Position numbers and translations under genes: made by a program. The notes below the pieces were generated by a model, which saw only the letters and a program-made list of their open reading frames with translations, was not told the DNA's origin and did no database searches. Of a DNA stretch of 64,000 nt, positions 53,363 through 64,000 are shown piece by piece (position 1 is the first letter of the stretch; each line of letters opens with the position of its first letter). The stretch lies in assembly GCF_024970185.1 (NCBI RefSeq), contig NZ_CP103965.1:5785001-5849000 (forward strand), read 5' to 3'. Source of the DNA: Pseudomonas sp. N3-W. Its GTDB lineage: Bacteria > Pseudomonadota > Gammaproteobacteria > Pseudomonadales > Pseudomonadaceae.

Positions 53363-54367
53363 TTGAACGCACCTATCGAACCACATCGTTTCATCCTCGA
53401 GCCCTTTGAGGCTCGCCGCTTCGCCAATCTGTGCGGGCAATTCGACGAGCATCTGCGCTTGATCGAACAGCGCCTGACCATCGAGATCCGCAACCGCGGA
53501 AACCAGTTCGAACTGATCGGCGAACCCAAGCACACCTCCTCCGCGGAAAACCTGCTGCGCCGCCTGTACCGGGAAACCAAGGGTTCGGAGCTGTCGCCAG
53601 ACATGGTGCACCTGTTCCTCCAGGAATCGGCCGTCGAGGAAATGGACAACCATTCCCCCGCCGAACCGTCCGTGGCGTTGCGCACCAAAAAAGGCATGAT
53701 TCGCCCGCGTGGCTTGAATCAACTGCGCTACGTGAAGGAAATCCTCGGCAACGACATCAACTTCGGCATCGGCCCGGCCGGGACCGGCAAGACTTATCTG
53801 GCCGTTGCCTGCGCGGTAGACGCACTGGAACGCGAGCAGATTCGCCGCATCCTGCTGGTACGCCCGGCGGTTGAAGCGGGCGAAAAGCTCGGTTTCCTGC
53901 CCGGCGACCTGTCCCAGAAGATCGATCCTTACTTGCGCCCGCTGTACGACGCGCTCTACGAAATGCTCGGCTTCGAATACGTGGCCAAGCTGATCGAGCG
54001 CCAGGTGATCGAAGTTGCCCCGCTGGCTTACATGCGCGGGCGCACGCTGAACAACAGCTTCATCATCCTCGACGAAAGCCAGAACACCACGGTCGAGCAA
54101 ATGAAGATGTTCCTGACCCGGATCGGCTTTGGCTCCACCGCCGTCATCACCGGTGACATCACCCAGGTCGACCTGCCAAAAGGCACCAAGTCCGGGCTGC
54201 ACCACGTGATCGAAGTCCTCAAGGACGTACCGGGCATCAGCTTCACCCATTTCAAGCCAAAAGACGTCGTGCGCCATCCTCTGGTGCAGCGCATCGTCGA
54301 AGCCTATGAGCGCTTCGAGAACCGCGTAGCCGATGAAGCGCCAAAGGACAGTCGCCGCGATGCTTGA
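53363..54367 (+). CDS. ybeZ: PhoH-like ATPase YbeZ
   Basis: 334 aa. N-terminal KH-like part, then the PhoH P-loop domain: [26 protein letters not shown] (Walker A), [47 protein letters not shown] (Walker B) and [10 protein letters not shown]. Translation appears to begin at a TTG codon (53363) followed by [18 protein letters not shown]; no in-frame ATG suits better. YbeZ partners YbeY in rRNA maturation; the two genes overlap by eight bases. Confidence 0.94.
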   Translation: MNAPIEPHRFILEPFEARRFANLCGQFDEHLRLIEQRLTIEIRNRGNQFELIGEPKHTSSAENLLRRLYRETKGSELSPDMVHLFLQESAVEEMDNHSPAEPSVALRTKKGMIRPRGLNQLRYVKEILGNDINFGIGPAGTGKTYLAVACAVDALEREQIRRILLVRPAVEAGEKLGFLPGDLSQKIDPYLRPLYDALYEMLGFEYVAKLIERQVIEVAPLAYMRGRTLNNSFIILDESQNTTVEQMKMFLTRIGFGSTAVITGDITQVDLPKGTKSGLHHVIEVLKDVPGISFTHFKPKDVVRHPLVQRIVEAYERFENRVADEAPKDSRRDA

Positions 54368-54854
54368 GCTTGATCTGCAACTCGCTACCGAAGCGCCTGC
54401 CCCGAGCGAAGCCGACTTCCGTCAATGGTGCGAGCTGGCCCTGCGCCAGCGCACTGCCGACTCGGAGATGACCATTCGACTGGTCGACGAAGAGGAAGCC
54501 CGGGAGCTGAACTTCACCTGGCGGCAAAAGGATTACGCGACCAACGTCTTGTCGTTCCCTGCCGATGTACCCGACGAGTTTCTCGACATTCCACTGCTGG
54601 GCGATCTGGTGATCTGCGTGGCCGTGGTCGAACGCGAAGCCGCCGAACAAGGCAAGGAACTAAAGGCCCACTGGGCACATCTGGTCATTCACGGCTGCTT
54701 GCATCTGCTTGGTTACGACCATATAGAGGATGAGGAAGCCGAGGAAATGGAAGCACTGGAACGAACGTTGCTTGCAGAGTTGGGCTTTCCCGACCCGTAT
54801 GCGGACGACGAAACCGAAACATCCCCCATCGTTACAACAAAGGATTCAGAGTAA
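54360..54854 (+). CDS. ybeY: Endoribonuclease YbeY
   Basis: 164 aa. Zinc-binding [15 protein letters not shown] near the C-terminus and [10 protein letters not shown] identify UPF0054/YbeY, an RNase for 16S rRNA 3'-end maturation and ribosome quality control. The ATG at 54360 gives the usual length; an alternative start nine codons earlier exists inside ybeZ. Operon ybeZ-ybeY-corC-lnt. Confidence 0.95.
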   Translation: MLELDLQLATEAPAPSEADFRQWCELALRQRTADSEMTIRLVDEEEARELNFTWRQKDYATNVLSFPADVPDEFLDIPLLGDLVICVAVVEREAAEQGKELKAHWAHLVIHGCLHLLGYDHIEDEEAEEMEALERTLLAELGFPDPYADDETETSPIVTTKDSE

Positions 54855-54859
54855 TCGCT

Positions 54860-55699
54860 ATGAGCGAAGATCGATCGAGCAACGGGCAGAAGTCATGGCT
54901 GGGTAAGCTCACCCAGGCTTTTGCCCACGAGCCGAAAAACCGCCAGGAGCTGCTGGAGCTGCTGCGCGACGCGCACCAAAACAAGTTGCTGGACAGCGAA
55001 GCGCTGGCCATCGTCGAAGGCGCCATCCAGGTTGCCGACCTGCAAGTACGGGACATCATGGTCCCGCGCTCGCAAATGGTCAGCATCAAGGCGACCCAGA
55101 CCCCTCGCGAGTTCCTGCCCGCCGTGGTCGACTCGGCCCACTCCCGCTACCCGGTCATCGGCGAAAGCCACGATGACGTGATGGGCGTGCTGCTGGCCAA
55201 GGACTTGCTGCCGTTGATCCTCAAGGAGAACGGCGACAGCTTCAACATCAAGGACCTGTTGCGCCCGGCCACTTTCGTGCCGGAGTCCAAGCGCCTGAAT
55301 GTGCTGCTGCGTGAATTCCGCGCCAACCACAACCACATGGCCATCGTCATCGACGAATACGGCGGCGTGGCCGGTCTGGTGACCATCGAGGACGTGCTGG
55401 AACAGATCGTCGGCGACATTGAAGACGAACACGACGTCGAAGAAGACAGCTACATCAAGCCGCTGCCCAGCGGTGATTTCCTGATCAAGGCCCTGACGCC
55501 GATCGAGAACTTCAACGAGTTTTTCGACAGCGAATTCTCCGACGACGAGTTCGACACGGTCGGCGGCCTGGTGATGAGTGCGTTCGGGCACTTGCCAAAA
55601 CGCAACGAAATCACTGAAATCGGCGCTTATCGCTTCCGCATCCTGAACGCCGACAGCCGTCGGATTCATTTGCTGCGCTTGACTCCAATTGCCCGCTAA
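54860..55699 (+). CDS. corC: CorC/YbeX family protein with CBS pair
   Basis: 279 aa. Two CBS domains (VRDIMVPRSQMVSIKATQTPREFLP and the second from about residue 133), then the CorC_HlyC transporter-associated domain (DGFLIKALT-like SGDFLIKALTPIENFNEFF). Linked to Mg/Co homeostasis and, by its genomic pairing with ybeZ/ybeY, to ribosome function. Five bases after ybeY and nine before lnt. Confidence 0.94.
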   Translation: MSEDRSSNGQKSWLGKLTQAFAHEPKNRQELLELLRDAHQNKLLDSEALAIVEGAIQVADLQVRDIMVPRSQMVSIKATQTPREFLPAVVDSAHSRYPVIGESHDDVMGVLLAKDLLPLILKENGDSFNIKDLLRPATFVPESKRLNVLLREFRANHNHMAIVIDEYGGVAGLVTIEDVLEQIVGDIEDEHDVEEDSYIKPLPSGDFLIKALTPIENFNEFFDSEFSDDEFDTVGGLVMSAFGHLPKRNEITEIGAYRFRILNADSRRIHLLRLTPIAR

Positions 55700-55707
55700 G
55701 GATTGAA

Positions 55708-57231
55708 ATGCATCGTCTGACCCGCCCCGGCTGGCCCGGTAACCTGCTGGCTGTGGTGGCCGGTGCAATCACCACCCTGGCGCTGGCGCCGTACGATATC
55801 TGGCCGTTGGCGTTGCTGGCGGTCGGCTTCTTCTATGCCGGTTTGCGCGAACTGAGTCCCCGTCAGGCCCTGGGCCGTGGCTGGTGTTTCGGTTTTGGTC
55901 TGTTTGGTGCCGGCACCAGCTGGATCTACTACAGCATTCACCACTTTGGTGGCGCTTCGGTGCTGCTGGCCGGGATGCTGATGCTGGCGTTTACTGCCGC
56001 GATTGCCTGGTTCTTTGCCCTGCCGGCGTGGCTCTGGGCACGCTGGTTGCGCCGCAACGAAGCGCCGCTGGCCGACGCACTGGCGTTTGCCGCGCTGTGG
56101 GTGGGTCAGGAAGCGTTTCGCGGCTGGTTCCTCACCGGTTTTCCGTGGCTCTATTCCGGCTACAGCCAGCTCAATGGTCCGCTGGCCGGGCTCGCACCGC
56201 TGGGCGGGATGTGGCTGGTGTCGTTCGTGCTAGCCCTCAGCGCCGCACTGATCTACAACGCCCCGAACCTGATTCGCTCGGGCCGTAAGGGCTTCATCGC
56301 CGCGGGCGTGGTGCTGCTGGCAGGCCCATGGGCGACCGGTATTGCGCTGAAAGAGCACGCCTGGACCAGTCCGGCGGGGCCTGCCTTGAGCGTCGCGGCC
56401 ATTCAGGGCAACGTCGAACAAAGCATGAAGTGGGACCCGGCGCAGCTCAACGCCCAGCTCGCGCTGTACCGCGACATGAGCTTGAGCTCCAAGCGCGTCG
56501 ATCTGCTGATCTGGCCGGAAACCGCTGTCCCTGTGCTGAAGGAGTCCGCCGAGGGCTACCTGACCATGATGGGGAATTTCGCGGCCGAACGTAAGACGGC
56601 GCTGATTACCGGGGTGCCGATTCGTCAGGAAGTCCATCATGAGAAGCGCTTCTTCAACGGCATCACGGTGGTGGGCGAAGGCGACGGTACTTACCTGAAG
56701 CAAAAACTGGTGCCGTTCGGCGAGTACGTGCCACTGCAGGACCTGCTGCGCGGATTGATCGCGTTCTTTGACCTGCCGATGTCGGACTTTGCCCGCGGCC
56801 CTGCCGATCAGCCGCTGCTGCAGGCCAAGGGTTATCAGATTGCACCGTTCATCTGCTACGAAGTGGTCTACCCGGAGTTTGCCGCAGGCCTCGCCGCCCG
56901 CAGCGATCTGCTGCTGACCATCAGCAACGACACTTGGTTCGGCACCTCCATTGGCCCGTTGCAACACTTGCAGATGGCGCAGATGCGCGCGCTGGAAGCT
57001 GGCCGGTGGATGATTCGGGCGACCAACAACGGCGTGACCGGCTTGATCAACCCGTACGGCCAGATCACGGCCCAGATTCCGCAGTTCGAGCGGGGCATTC
57101 TGTATGGCGAAGTGGTGCCGATGCACAATCTCACGCCTTATCTTGAATGGCGTTCCTGGCCGCTGATCATTTTGTGTGTGCTGTTGTTTGGCTGGGCCTT
57201 GCTGGCCAGTCGTATAGCCAAAACCGTCTAA
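55708..57231 (+). CDS. lnt: Apolipoprotein N-acyltransferase
   Basis: 507 aa inner-membrane enzyme that adds the third acyl chain to lipoproteins. About seven transmembrane helices and a nitrilase-like periplasmic domain with the triad Glu271 (IWPETAVP), Lys333 (KQKLVPFGEYVP) and Cys383 (FICYEVVYPE). Last gene of the ybeZ operon; lipoprotein genes lptE and a lytic transglycosylase lie a few kb downstream. Confidence 0.97.
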   Translation: MHRLTRPGWPGNLLAVVAGAITTLALAPYDIWPLALLAVGFFYAGLRELSPRQALGRGWCFGFGLFGAGTSWIYYSIHHFGGASVLLAGMLMLAFTAAIAWFFALPAWLWARWLRRNEAPLADALAFAALWVGQEAFRGWFLTGFPWLYSGYSQLNGPLAGLAPLGGMWLVSFVLALSAALIYNAPNLIRSGRKGFIAAGVVLLAGPWATGIALKEHAWTSPAGPALSVAAIQGNVEQSMKWDPAQLNAQLALYRDMSLSSKRVDLLIWPETAVPVLKESAEGYLTMMGNFAAERKTALITGVPIRQEVHHEKRFFNGITVVGEGDGTYLKQKLVPFGEYVPLQDLLRGLIAFFDLPMSDFARGPADQPLLQAKGYQIAPFICYEVVYPEFAAGLAARSDLLLTISNDTWFGTSIGPLQHLQMAQMRALEAGRWMIRATNNGVTGLINPYGQITAQIPQFERGILYGEVVPMHNLTPYLEWRSWPLIILCVLLFGWALLASRIAKTV

Positions 57232-57241
57232 ACCAGCTTTC

Positions 57242-57269
57242 GTGGCGAAGGAGCTTGCTCGTTCGCCAC
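57242..57269. repeat. Short REP-like palindrome
   Basis: GTGGCGAA...TTCGCCAC stem between the convergent lnt and DUF218 genes. Confidence 0.7.
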
Positions 57270-57285
57270 AAAGCCATGGACGACT

Positions 57286-58050
57286 CTACTGTCGATAAAA
57301 CAGCAAATACCCGATCTGCCCCACCGCCTCATTCCACAACTGCCCGCTCTGCCAGATCGATTTGAACTCCGGCATCCAGCCACCCAGTGGCCGAGCATTG
57401 TCCACGCCGAGAAAACCCACCGGCGCCGGCACTACCTCAAATCCCGCCTGCCGGAAACTCCAGACCGCTCGTGGCATATGCCAGGCCTGTGTCACCACAA
57501 CCACGCGCTTGACCCCTTGCGGCAACAACACCTCGGCGCTCATCTGCGCATTTTCCCAAGTGGTACGGCTGCGGCCTTCCTGCCAACGCACGGTCACGCC
57601 AAAATCATCGAGCATCGAGTCCGCCATCAGCTTTGCTTCCGAGGGCGGCGTGCCGTAATGCAGGCCGCCACTGGTCAGCACCGGCAAACCCGACGCCTTT
57701 GCCAGCCGGGCGGCATAACGTTCGCGCTCCAGGCCCACGCCGGTCGGCTGGTCAACCCCCCAGGCAAGATCACCGCGTTCACGCCCCGACCCCAGCACCA
57801 CAATCGCGTCCGCGCGCTGGCTCAACATCGCCCACTCCTCCCGGGCCAGCGGCGGTTCACGCTCCAGCACTTTCGCACCCCATTGCACCACCACCGGCAG
57901 GCTCATCAGCCAGAAACCACCCAGGCCGAGGGCGAAACACAGACCGGCAAGGCGCGGCCTGGAACGGCGCAACCACCAGGCAAGCGCCAACAACAGCAAG
58001 AGAATGCCGGGCGGCAACAGAAGTTGTTTCACGAAATAACGAAAAGGCAT
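57286..58050 (-). CDS. YdcF/ElyC-like DUF218 membrane protein
   Basis: 254 aa. Two N-terminal transmembrane helices (LLLPPGILLLLLALAWWL and LAGLCFALGLGGFWLMSLPVVV), then a DUF218 domain: ADAIVVLGSGRERGD, VLTSGG, EGRSRTTWENAQMS and VKRVVVVTQAWHMPRAVWSFRQAGFEVVPAP. This is the ElyC/SanA/YdcF fold, linked to envelope and peptidoglycan precursor metabolism. Which member it corresponds to is uncertain. Confidence 0.88.
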   Translation of the reverse strand: MPFRYFVKQLLLPPGILLLLLALAWWLRRSRPRLAGLCFALGLGGFWLMSLPVVVQWGAKVLEREPPLAREEWAMLSQRADAIVVLGSGRERGDLAWGVDQPTGVGLERERYAARLAKASGLPVLTSGGLHYGTPPSEAKLMADSMLDDFGVTVRWQEGRSRTTWENAQMSAEVLLPQGVKRVVVVTQAWHMPRAVWSFRQAGFEVVPAPVGFLGVDNARPLGGWMPEFKSIWQSGQLWNEAVGQIGYLLFYRQ

Positions 58051-58153
58051 CGAGCATCTCCAAAGATGCCCGAAGCCTATGTGGGTTGATGCAATGCGAC
58101 AACAGCTACACGAGAAGGATGCTGCAAAAAGCCATGGGGCAGGGCTTTCATGA

Positions 58154-58474
58154 CTACTTGAACTGCAAAGACCGGACCTTTACCGCGTCTCTGCCGGGTG
58201 CCTTGTCCTTGAGCCAGATGATCTTGGCCGAACGGGGCGCATCGAGTTGCCTGACTGCATCCGACAGGCATCCGTGCGTCTCGCGCTCACTGCGGTCCAG
58301 GTACGCTTTGACCAGTGCAAACTCTGCGGGGCTCAAGCCACGCAGTTCCAGCTCCACCGGCCGCTCATCACGAAGCCGGCCAGCAGCTTTTGCGGCATCC
58401 AGTGCCATGCCCAGACGATCGATCAGCCTTTCGTACAGCTCCGGTTTTGTAACTTTTCTCTGTGACTCAACCAT
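58154..58474 (-). CDS. Conserved small protein of unknown function
   Basis: 106 aa, cytoplasmic, helix-rich: ESQRKVTKPELYERLIDRLGMALDAAKAAGRLRDERPVELELRGLSPAEFALVKAYLDRSE. No domain recognised. Codon usage looks like its neighbours, and the location between a DUF218 gene and leuS recalls the P. aeruginosa order. Divergent from leuS. Confidence 0.7.
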   Translation of the reverse strand: MVESQRKVTKPELYERLIDRLGMALDAAKAAGRLRDERPVELELRGLSPAEFALVKAYLDRSERETHGCLSDAVRQLDAPRSAKIIWLKDKAPGRDAVKVRSLQFK

Positions 58475-61360
<2,886 letters not shown>

Positions 61361-61368
61361 TTGGATCA

Positions 61369-61390
61369 GGCGCCAGATAATACTGGCGCC
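61369..61390 (+). terminator. Hairpin between leuS and lptE
   Basis: GGCGCCAG-ATAATA-CTGGCGCC, a perfect 8-bp stem nine bases past the leuS stop without a U-tract. Could limit read-through or protect the 3' end. Confidence 0.5.
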
Positions 61391-61447
61391 GAGTAAAACC
61401 TTTCGGGCCGCACGATCGGCCCACATGGTTTCAAGGGGAGCAACAAG

Positions 61448-62053
61448 ATGATCAAACGCAATCTGCTGGTGATGGGCCTCGCCGTCCTGTTGAGCGCCTG
61501 CGGTTTCCAGTTGCGGGGCACTGGCACCACCGAGCTGACAATCAAGGAACTCGACGTAAGCGCACGCAACGCCTACGGCGAAACCGTGACGCAATTGCGT
61601 CAGGTCCTGCAAGGCAGCGGCGTCAAGGTCTACACCGGCGCGCCGTACAAGCTGGTACTGACCGATGAACAGGAAAAACAGCGCATCCTCAGCTACGCCG
61701 GTACTGGCAGCTCGGGTGAGTATCAGGTGACCACCGTACTGAACTACGAGATCCGTGGTGATCACGATCTGCAGCTCAAAAGCGACAAGATCGAAGTGGA
61801 GAAAGTCTTTATCCACGACGCCAGCAACCTCGTGGGTTCTGATCAGGAAGCCAATACTGCCCGCGCAGAAACCCGTCGCGAGCTGATTCAGCGCATGATC
61901 CTGCGCCTGCAACAGATCACCCCGGCCCAGCTGGAAGCGATGCAGGAAATGGCGAACAACCGGGCCAAGGCTGATGCCGACGCTCTGGAAGCGGCGAAGA
62001 AGGCTGAGGCGGAAACTCCGCGTCAGTCGCCAGTCGAAATCCCGCAGCAATAA
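61448..62053 (+). CDS. lptE: LPS-assembly lipoprotein LptE
   Basis: 201 aa. Signal peptide with lipobox LLSACGF (lipidated Cys), then FQLRGTGTTELTIKELDVSARNAYGETVTQLRQVLQGSGV, the LptE/RlpB pattern. It plugs and stabilises the LptD outer-membrane translocon. A charged Ala/Glu-rich tail follows residue 165. AAGGGGAGC precedes the ATG. Confidence 0.94.
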   Translation: MIKRNLLVMGLAVLLSACGFQLRGTGTTELTIKELDVSARNAYGETVTQLRQVLQGSGVKVYTGAPYKLVLTDEQEKQRILSYAGTGSSGEYQVTTVLNYEIRGDHDLQLKSDKIEVEKVFIHDASNLVGSDQEANTARAETRRELIQRMILRLQQITPAQLEAMQEMANNRAKADADALEAAKKAEAETPRQSPVEIPQQ

Positions 62054-62058
62054 GACTT

Positions 62059-62080
62059 ACGGGGCGCTCAGGCGCCCCGT
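62059..62080 (+). terminator. Hairpin between lptE and holA
   Basis: ACGGGGCGC-TCAG-GCGCCCCGT followed by TTGCCCCTTCTT; 9-bp GC stem six bases after the lptE stop and 13 bases before the holA start. Candidate partial terminator or an element that tunes holA. Confidence 0.55.
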
Positions 62081-62092
62081 TTGCCCCTTCTT

Positions 62093-63130
62093 ATGAAGCT
62101 CGCCCCCGCCCAACTCGCTAAACACCTGCAAGGCACTCTCGCGCCGGTCTACATCATCAGTGGCGATGACCCGCTGTTGTGTCAGGAAGCCGCCGACGCC
62201 ATCCGTGCCACTGCGCGCCAGCAAGGTTTCGACGAACGCCAGGTGTTCGCCGCCGACGCCAGTTTCGACTGGGGCACGCTGCTGCAAGCCGGTGCCAGCA
62301 TGTCGCTGTTCGCCGAACGGCGTCTTCTGGAACTGCGCCTGCCCTCCGGCAAGCCCGGTGACAAAGGCGCTGCTGCGCTTATCGAGTACTGCTCGCGCCC
62401 GGCCGAAGACACGATTCTGCTGATCAGCCTGCCCAAGCTTGATGGCAGTGCGCAGAAGACCAAATGGGGCAAGGCGCTGGTCGAAGGCCCGCAAACCCAG
62501 TTCGTGCAAATCTGGCCGGTGGACGCCAACCAGCTGCCAAGCTGGATTCGCCAGCGTCTGTCTCAAGCGGGTTTGTCGGCCAGCCAGGACGCCGTCGAAC
62601 TGATCGCGGCACGGGTTGAAGGCAACCTGCTGGCAGCCGCACAGGAAATCGAAAAGCTCAAGCTGATGGCCGAAGGTGGCCAGATCACCGTCGAAACCGT
62701 GCAGGCTGCGGTGGCCGACAGTGCGCGGTTCGATGTTTTCGGCCTGACCGATGCGATCCTCAATGGCGAAGCCGCCCACGCCTTGCGCATGCTCGAAGGA
62801 CTGCGGGGCGAAGGCGTCGAGCCACCGGTGATTCTCTGGGCTCTGGCCCGGGAGCTGCGGTTGCTGGCGAGCCTGTCGCTGCAATACAGCCAGGGCGTGC
62901 CCCTGGACAAGGCCTTCAGCTCTGCCCGGCCACCGGTCTGGGACAAGCGTAAACCGCTGATGAGCAAAGCCCTGCAACGCTACTCGGCGCAACGCTGGGC
63001 GCAGCTGCTGCTCGAAGCGCAACGCATCGACGCGCAGATCAAGGGCCAGGCTGCCGGTTCACCATGGATGAGCCTGAGTCGGCTGGCGTTGTTGATGGCT
63101 GGGCAACGATTGTCGCTGCCGGCTGAATAA
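62093..63130 (+). CDS. holA: DNA polymerase III subunit delta
   Basis: 345 aa clamp-loader subunit. N-terminal MKLAPAQLAKHLQGTLAPVYIISGDDPLLCQEAADAIRATARQQGFDERQVF and the middle RVEGNLLAAAQEIEKLKLMAEGGQITVETVQAAVADSARFDVFGLTDAIL are the HolA signature. The ATG at 62093 is preferred to the TTG four codons upstream. The hairpin just before it may hinder ribosome access. Confidence 0.96.
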   Translation: MKLAPAQLAKHLQGTLAPVYIISGDDPLLCQEAADAIRATARQQGFDERQVFAADASFDWGTLLQAGASMSLFAERRLLELRLPSGKPGDKGAAALIEYCSRPAEDTILLISLPKLDGSAQKTKWGKALVEGPQTQFVQIWPVDANQLPSWIRQRLSQAGLSASQDAVELIAARVEGNLLAAAQEIEKLKLMAEGGQITVETVQAAVADSARFDVFGLTDAILNGEAAHALRMLEGLRGEGVEPPVILWALARELRLLASLSLQYSQGVPLDKAFSSARPPVWDKRKPLMSKALQRYSAQRWAQLLLEAQRIDAQIKGQAAGSPWMSLSRLALLMAGQRLSLPAE

Positions 63131-63138
63131 AATCAAAA

Positions 63139-63207
63139 GATCGCAGGCTTCGGCAGCTCCTACAGGTGAACGTAACCCCATGTAGGAGCTGCAGAAGGCT
63201 GCGATCT
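63139..63207. repeat. Repeat doublet of a third family
   Basis: AGATCGCAGGCTTCGGCAGCTCCTACA and the opposed TGTAGGAGCTGCAGAAGGCTGCGATCT, a different extragenic palindrome class from the GTGGGAGCG REPs. Confidence 0.85.
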
Positions 63208-63314
63208 CTTGATCTTGCTTCCTACAAAACTCTCCTCCATTTCACCTCTAGACAGACCTTCAACTTCAGCAGATTATTTCCCCCGCAAAACCCACCTGTC
63301 CAAGAGATCCGATC

Positions 63315-63479
63315 ATGAGCAAAAAGCCATCCAAGCATGGCCCCAACAAGGCCAAATCCGTCATCGCCCAGCCACTGTTCCGCAGCCGTCAGGAACGCGC
63401 CGGCAAGGGCAAAGGCAGCTACCGCCGCGAAGCCTTCCAGTCTAATAGCTGGGAGGCTTCTTACTTTCTGGCCGCTTGA
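63315..63479 (+). CDS. arfA: Alternative ribosome-rescue factor A
   Basis: 54 aa. MSKKPSKHGPNKAK, then PLFRSRQERAGKGKGSYRR, which matches the E. coli ArfA core ([20 protein letters not shown]). ArfA recruits RF2 to ribosomes stalled on non-stop mRNA when tmRNA fails. Its own coding region contains a terminator-like hairpin (63429-63460) before the stop codon, as in E. coli, where arfA mRNA is truncated so that its product is tmRNA-controlled. The gene is too short for standard length cut-offs. Confidence 0.9.
   Translation: MSKKPSKHGPNKAKSVIAQPLFRSRQERAGKGKGSYRREAFQSNSWEASYFLAA
63429..63460 (+). terminator. Intrinsic terminator-like hairpin inside arfA
   Basis: GAAGCCTTCCAG pairs with CTGGGAGGCTTC over 12 bp (one G-U) around the 8-nt loop TCTAATAG, then TTCTTACTTTCT. 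It ends 16 nt before the stop codon. Expected to act as terminator or RNase III site and produce a non-stop arfA message. Confidence 0.75.
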
Positions 63480-63540
63480 AGCGCACCACCCCTTCTACAT
63501 GTTAAGGTCTGCATCTGATTCGTATTCCCTGGACCTGTGC

Positions 63541-64000
63541 ATGCCCCTTTGCCTTTCCCGTCGTTGGCACCTTCGCCAACTGATCGCTGCCTCCAGCCTC
63601 ATACTGCTTGTCGCCTGCGCGGAAAAACCGACTGCCGCCGACGCCCAGCCTCTTCAGACCGTTCCTGTTGTGCCAGCCCCTGCGATCATTCCGCCAGTGG
63701 TGCCCAGTGGCGACAATCTCGACATTCAGCCGACCCAGACCTTCGCCGAATGGGAAGCCGATTTCCGCAAAGAGGCGCTGGCTGCCGGCATCCGCCCAGA
63801 CGTGTTTGACCGAGCGTTCGCCAATGTCAGCTTCGACGAAAGCGTAATCCGCGCCGACCGCAGCCAGCCAGAGTTTTCCCGCCCGGTTTGGGAGTACCTC
63901 GATGGCGCGCTGTCGCCCTTGCGAGTGCGCAAAGGCCAGGCGCTGATCAACCAGTACGCCGACACGCTGCAAAGCATTGAGCAACACTATGGCGTCGACC
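63541..64000 (+). CDS. Lytic murein transglycosylase, SltB/MltB type (partial, cut by window end)
   Basis: At least 153 residues; the 3' end is outside the window. A signal peptide with lipobox LLVACAEK suggests an outer-membrane lipoprotein. After a Pro-rich linker the catalytic domain begins: TFAEWEADFRKEALAAGIRPDVFDRAFANVSFDESVIRADRSQPEFSRPVWEYLDGALSPLRVRKGQALINQYADTLQSIEQHYGVD, typical of GH103 enzymes, which cleave the MurNAc-GlcNAc bond with 1,6-anhydro formation. The catalytic Glu should lie just past the end. In P. aeruginosa a SltB-type gene lies downstream of holA. Confidence 0.9.
   Translation, partial: MPLCLSRRWHLRQLIAASSLILLVACAEKPTAADAQPLQTVPVVPAPAIIPPVVPSGDNLDIQPTQTFAEWEADFRKEALAAGIRPDVFDRAFANVSFDESVIRADRSQPEFSRPVWEYLDGALSPLRVRKGQALINQYADTLQSIEQHYGVD

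Overview
The window reads as a chromosomal segment of a Pseudomonas of the fluorescens group. The evidence is high-GC, densely packed genes, many Pseudomonas-type REP palindromes of the GTGGGAGCG-(A/G)-GC(T/C)TGCTCGCGA kind, and Pseudomonas gene orders: ladS-thiD-thiE-hemL, then miaB-ybeZ-ybeY-corC-lnt, then leuS-lptE-holA-arfA. No rRNA, tRNA, CRISPR array or prophage was seen. There is one insertion sequence.

Layout. 0.1-4.7 kb: a DJ-1-like protein without its cysteine, a secreted small protein, a purine permease overlapping trmA, and a DUF4160/DUF2442 pair with toxin-antitoxin-like organisation. 5-10.7 kb: a quinate/shikimate-to-protocatechuate module (type II dehydroquinase, AroE-like dehydrogenase, TetR regulator, fused QuiC dehydratase, MFS carrier). 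10.8-25.6 kb: mostly housekeeping and accessory singletons (EamA exporters, ypfJ metallopeptidase with an alpha/beta hydrolase, HAD phosphatase with tesB, GNAT, histone-deacetylase-like hydrolase, flavoprotein, rhlE, DEDD exonuclease, NYN protein, DUF2076, YciC-like membrane protein, EEP nuclease). 25.7-34.5 kb: a nitrate/sulfonate/taurine-type ABC importer, an array of 114-bp REP-containing tandem repeats split by an IS110-family element, then a class III aminotransferase, an aldehyde dehydrogenase and a divergent LysR regulator, probably an amine-catabolic locus. 34.6-47.4 kb: hrpB, a lipoprotein, fieF, a DUF6515 protein, an Lrp/AsnC regulator, DUF2788, rluE, amn, an AidB-like acyl-CoA dehydrogenase and ladS. 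47.7-64 kb: thiamine and haem precursor genes, a Sel1-repeat protein, DUF1820, miaB, the ybeZ-ybeY-corC-lnt operon, a DUF218 protein, leuS, lptE, holA, arfA and the start of a lytic transglycosylase gene.

The most interesting object is the IS110-family element at 28821-29970. It sits in a REP sequence with a CT core on both sides. Its 208-bp left end folds on paper into a two-loop RNA closed by an 8-bp stem. One loop carries guides complementary to the REP target on both sides of CT. The other carries guides complementary to the element's own RE-LE junction. This is the logic of an IS110 bridge RNA, readable here directly from the sequence. The circular junction also creates a plausible sigma-70 promoter placed to start that RNA. 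Second in interest is arfA, whose coding region contains a 12-bp terminator-like hairpin before the stop codon, as expected for a message that becomes non-stop.

All functional calls rest on motif and family recognition by eye. No database search or folding program was run.
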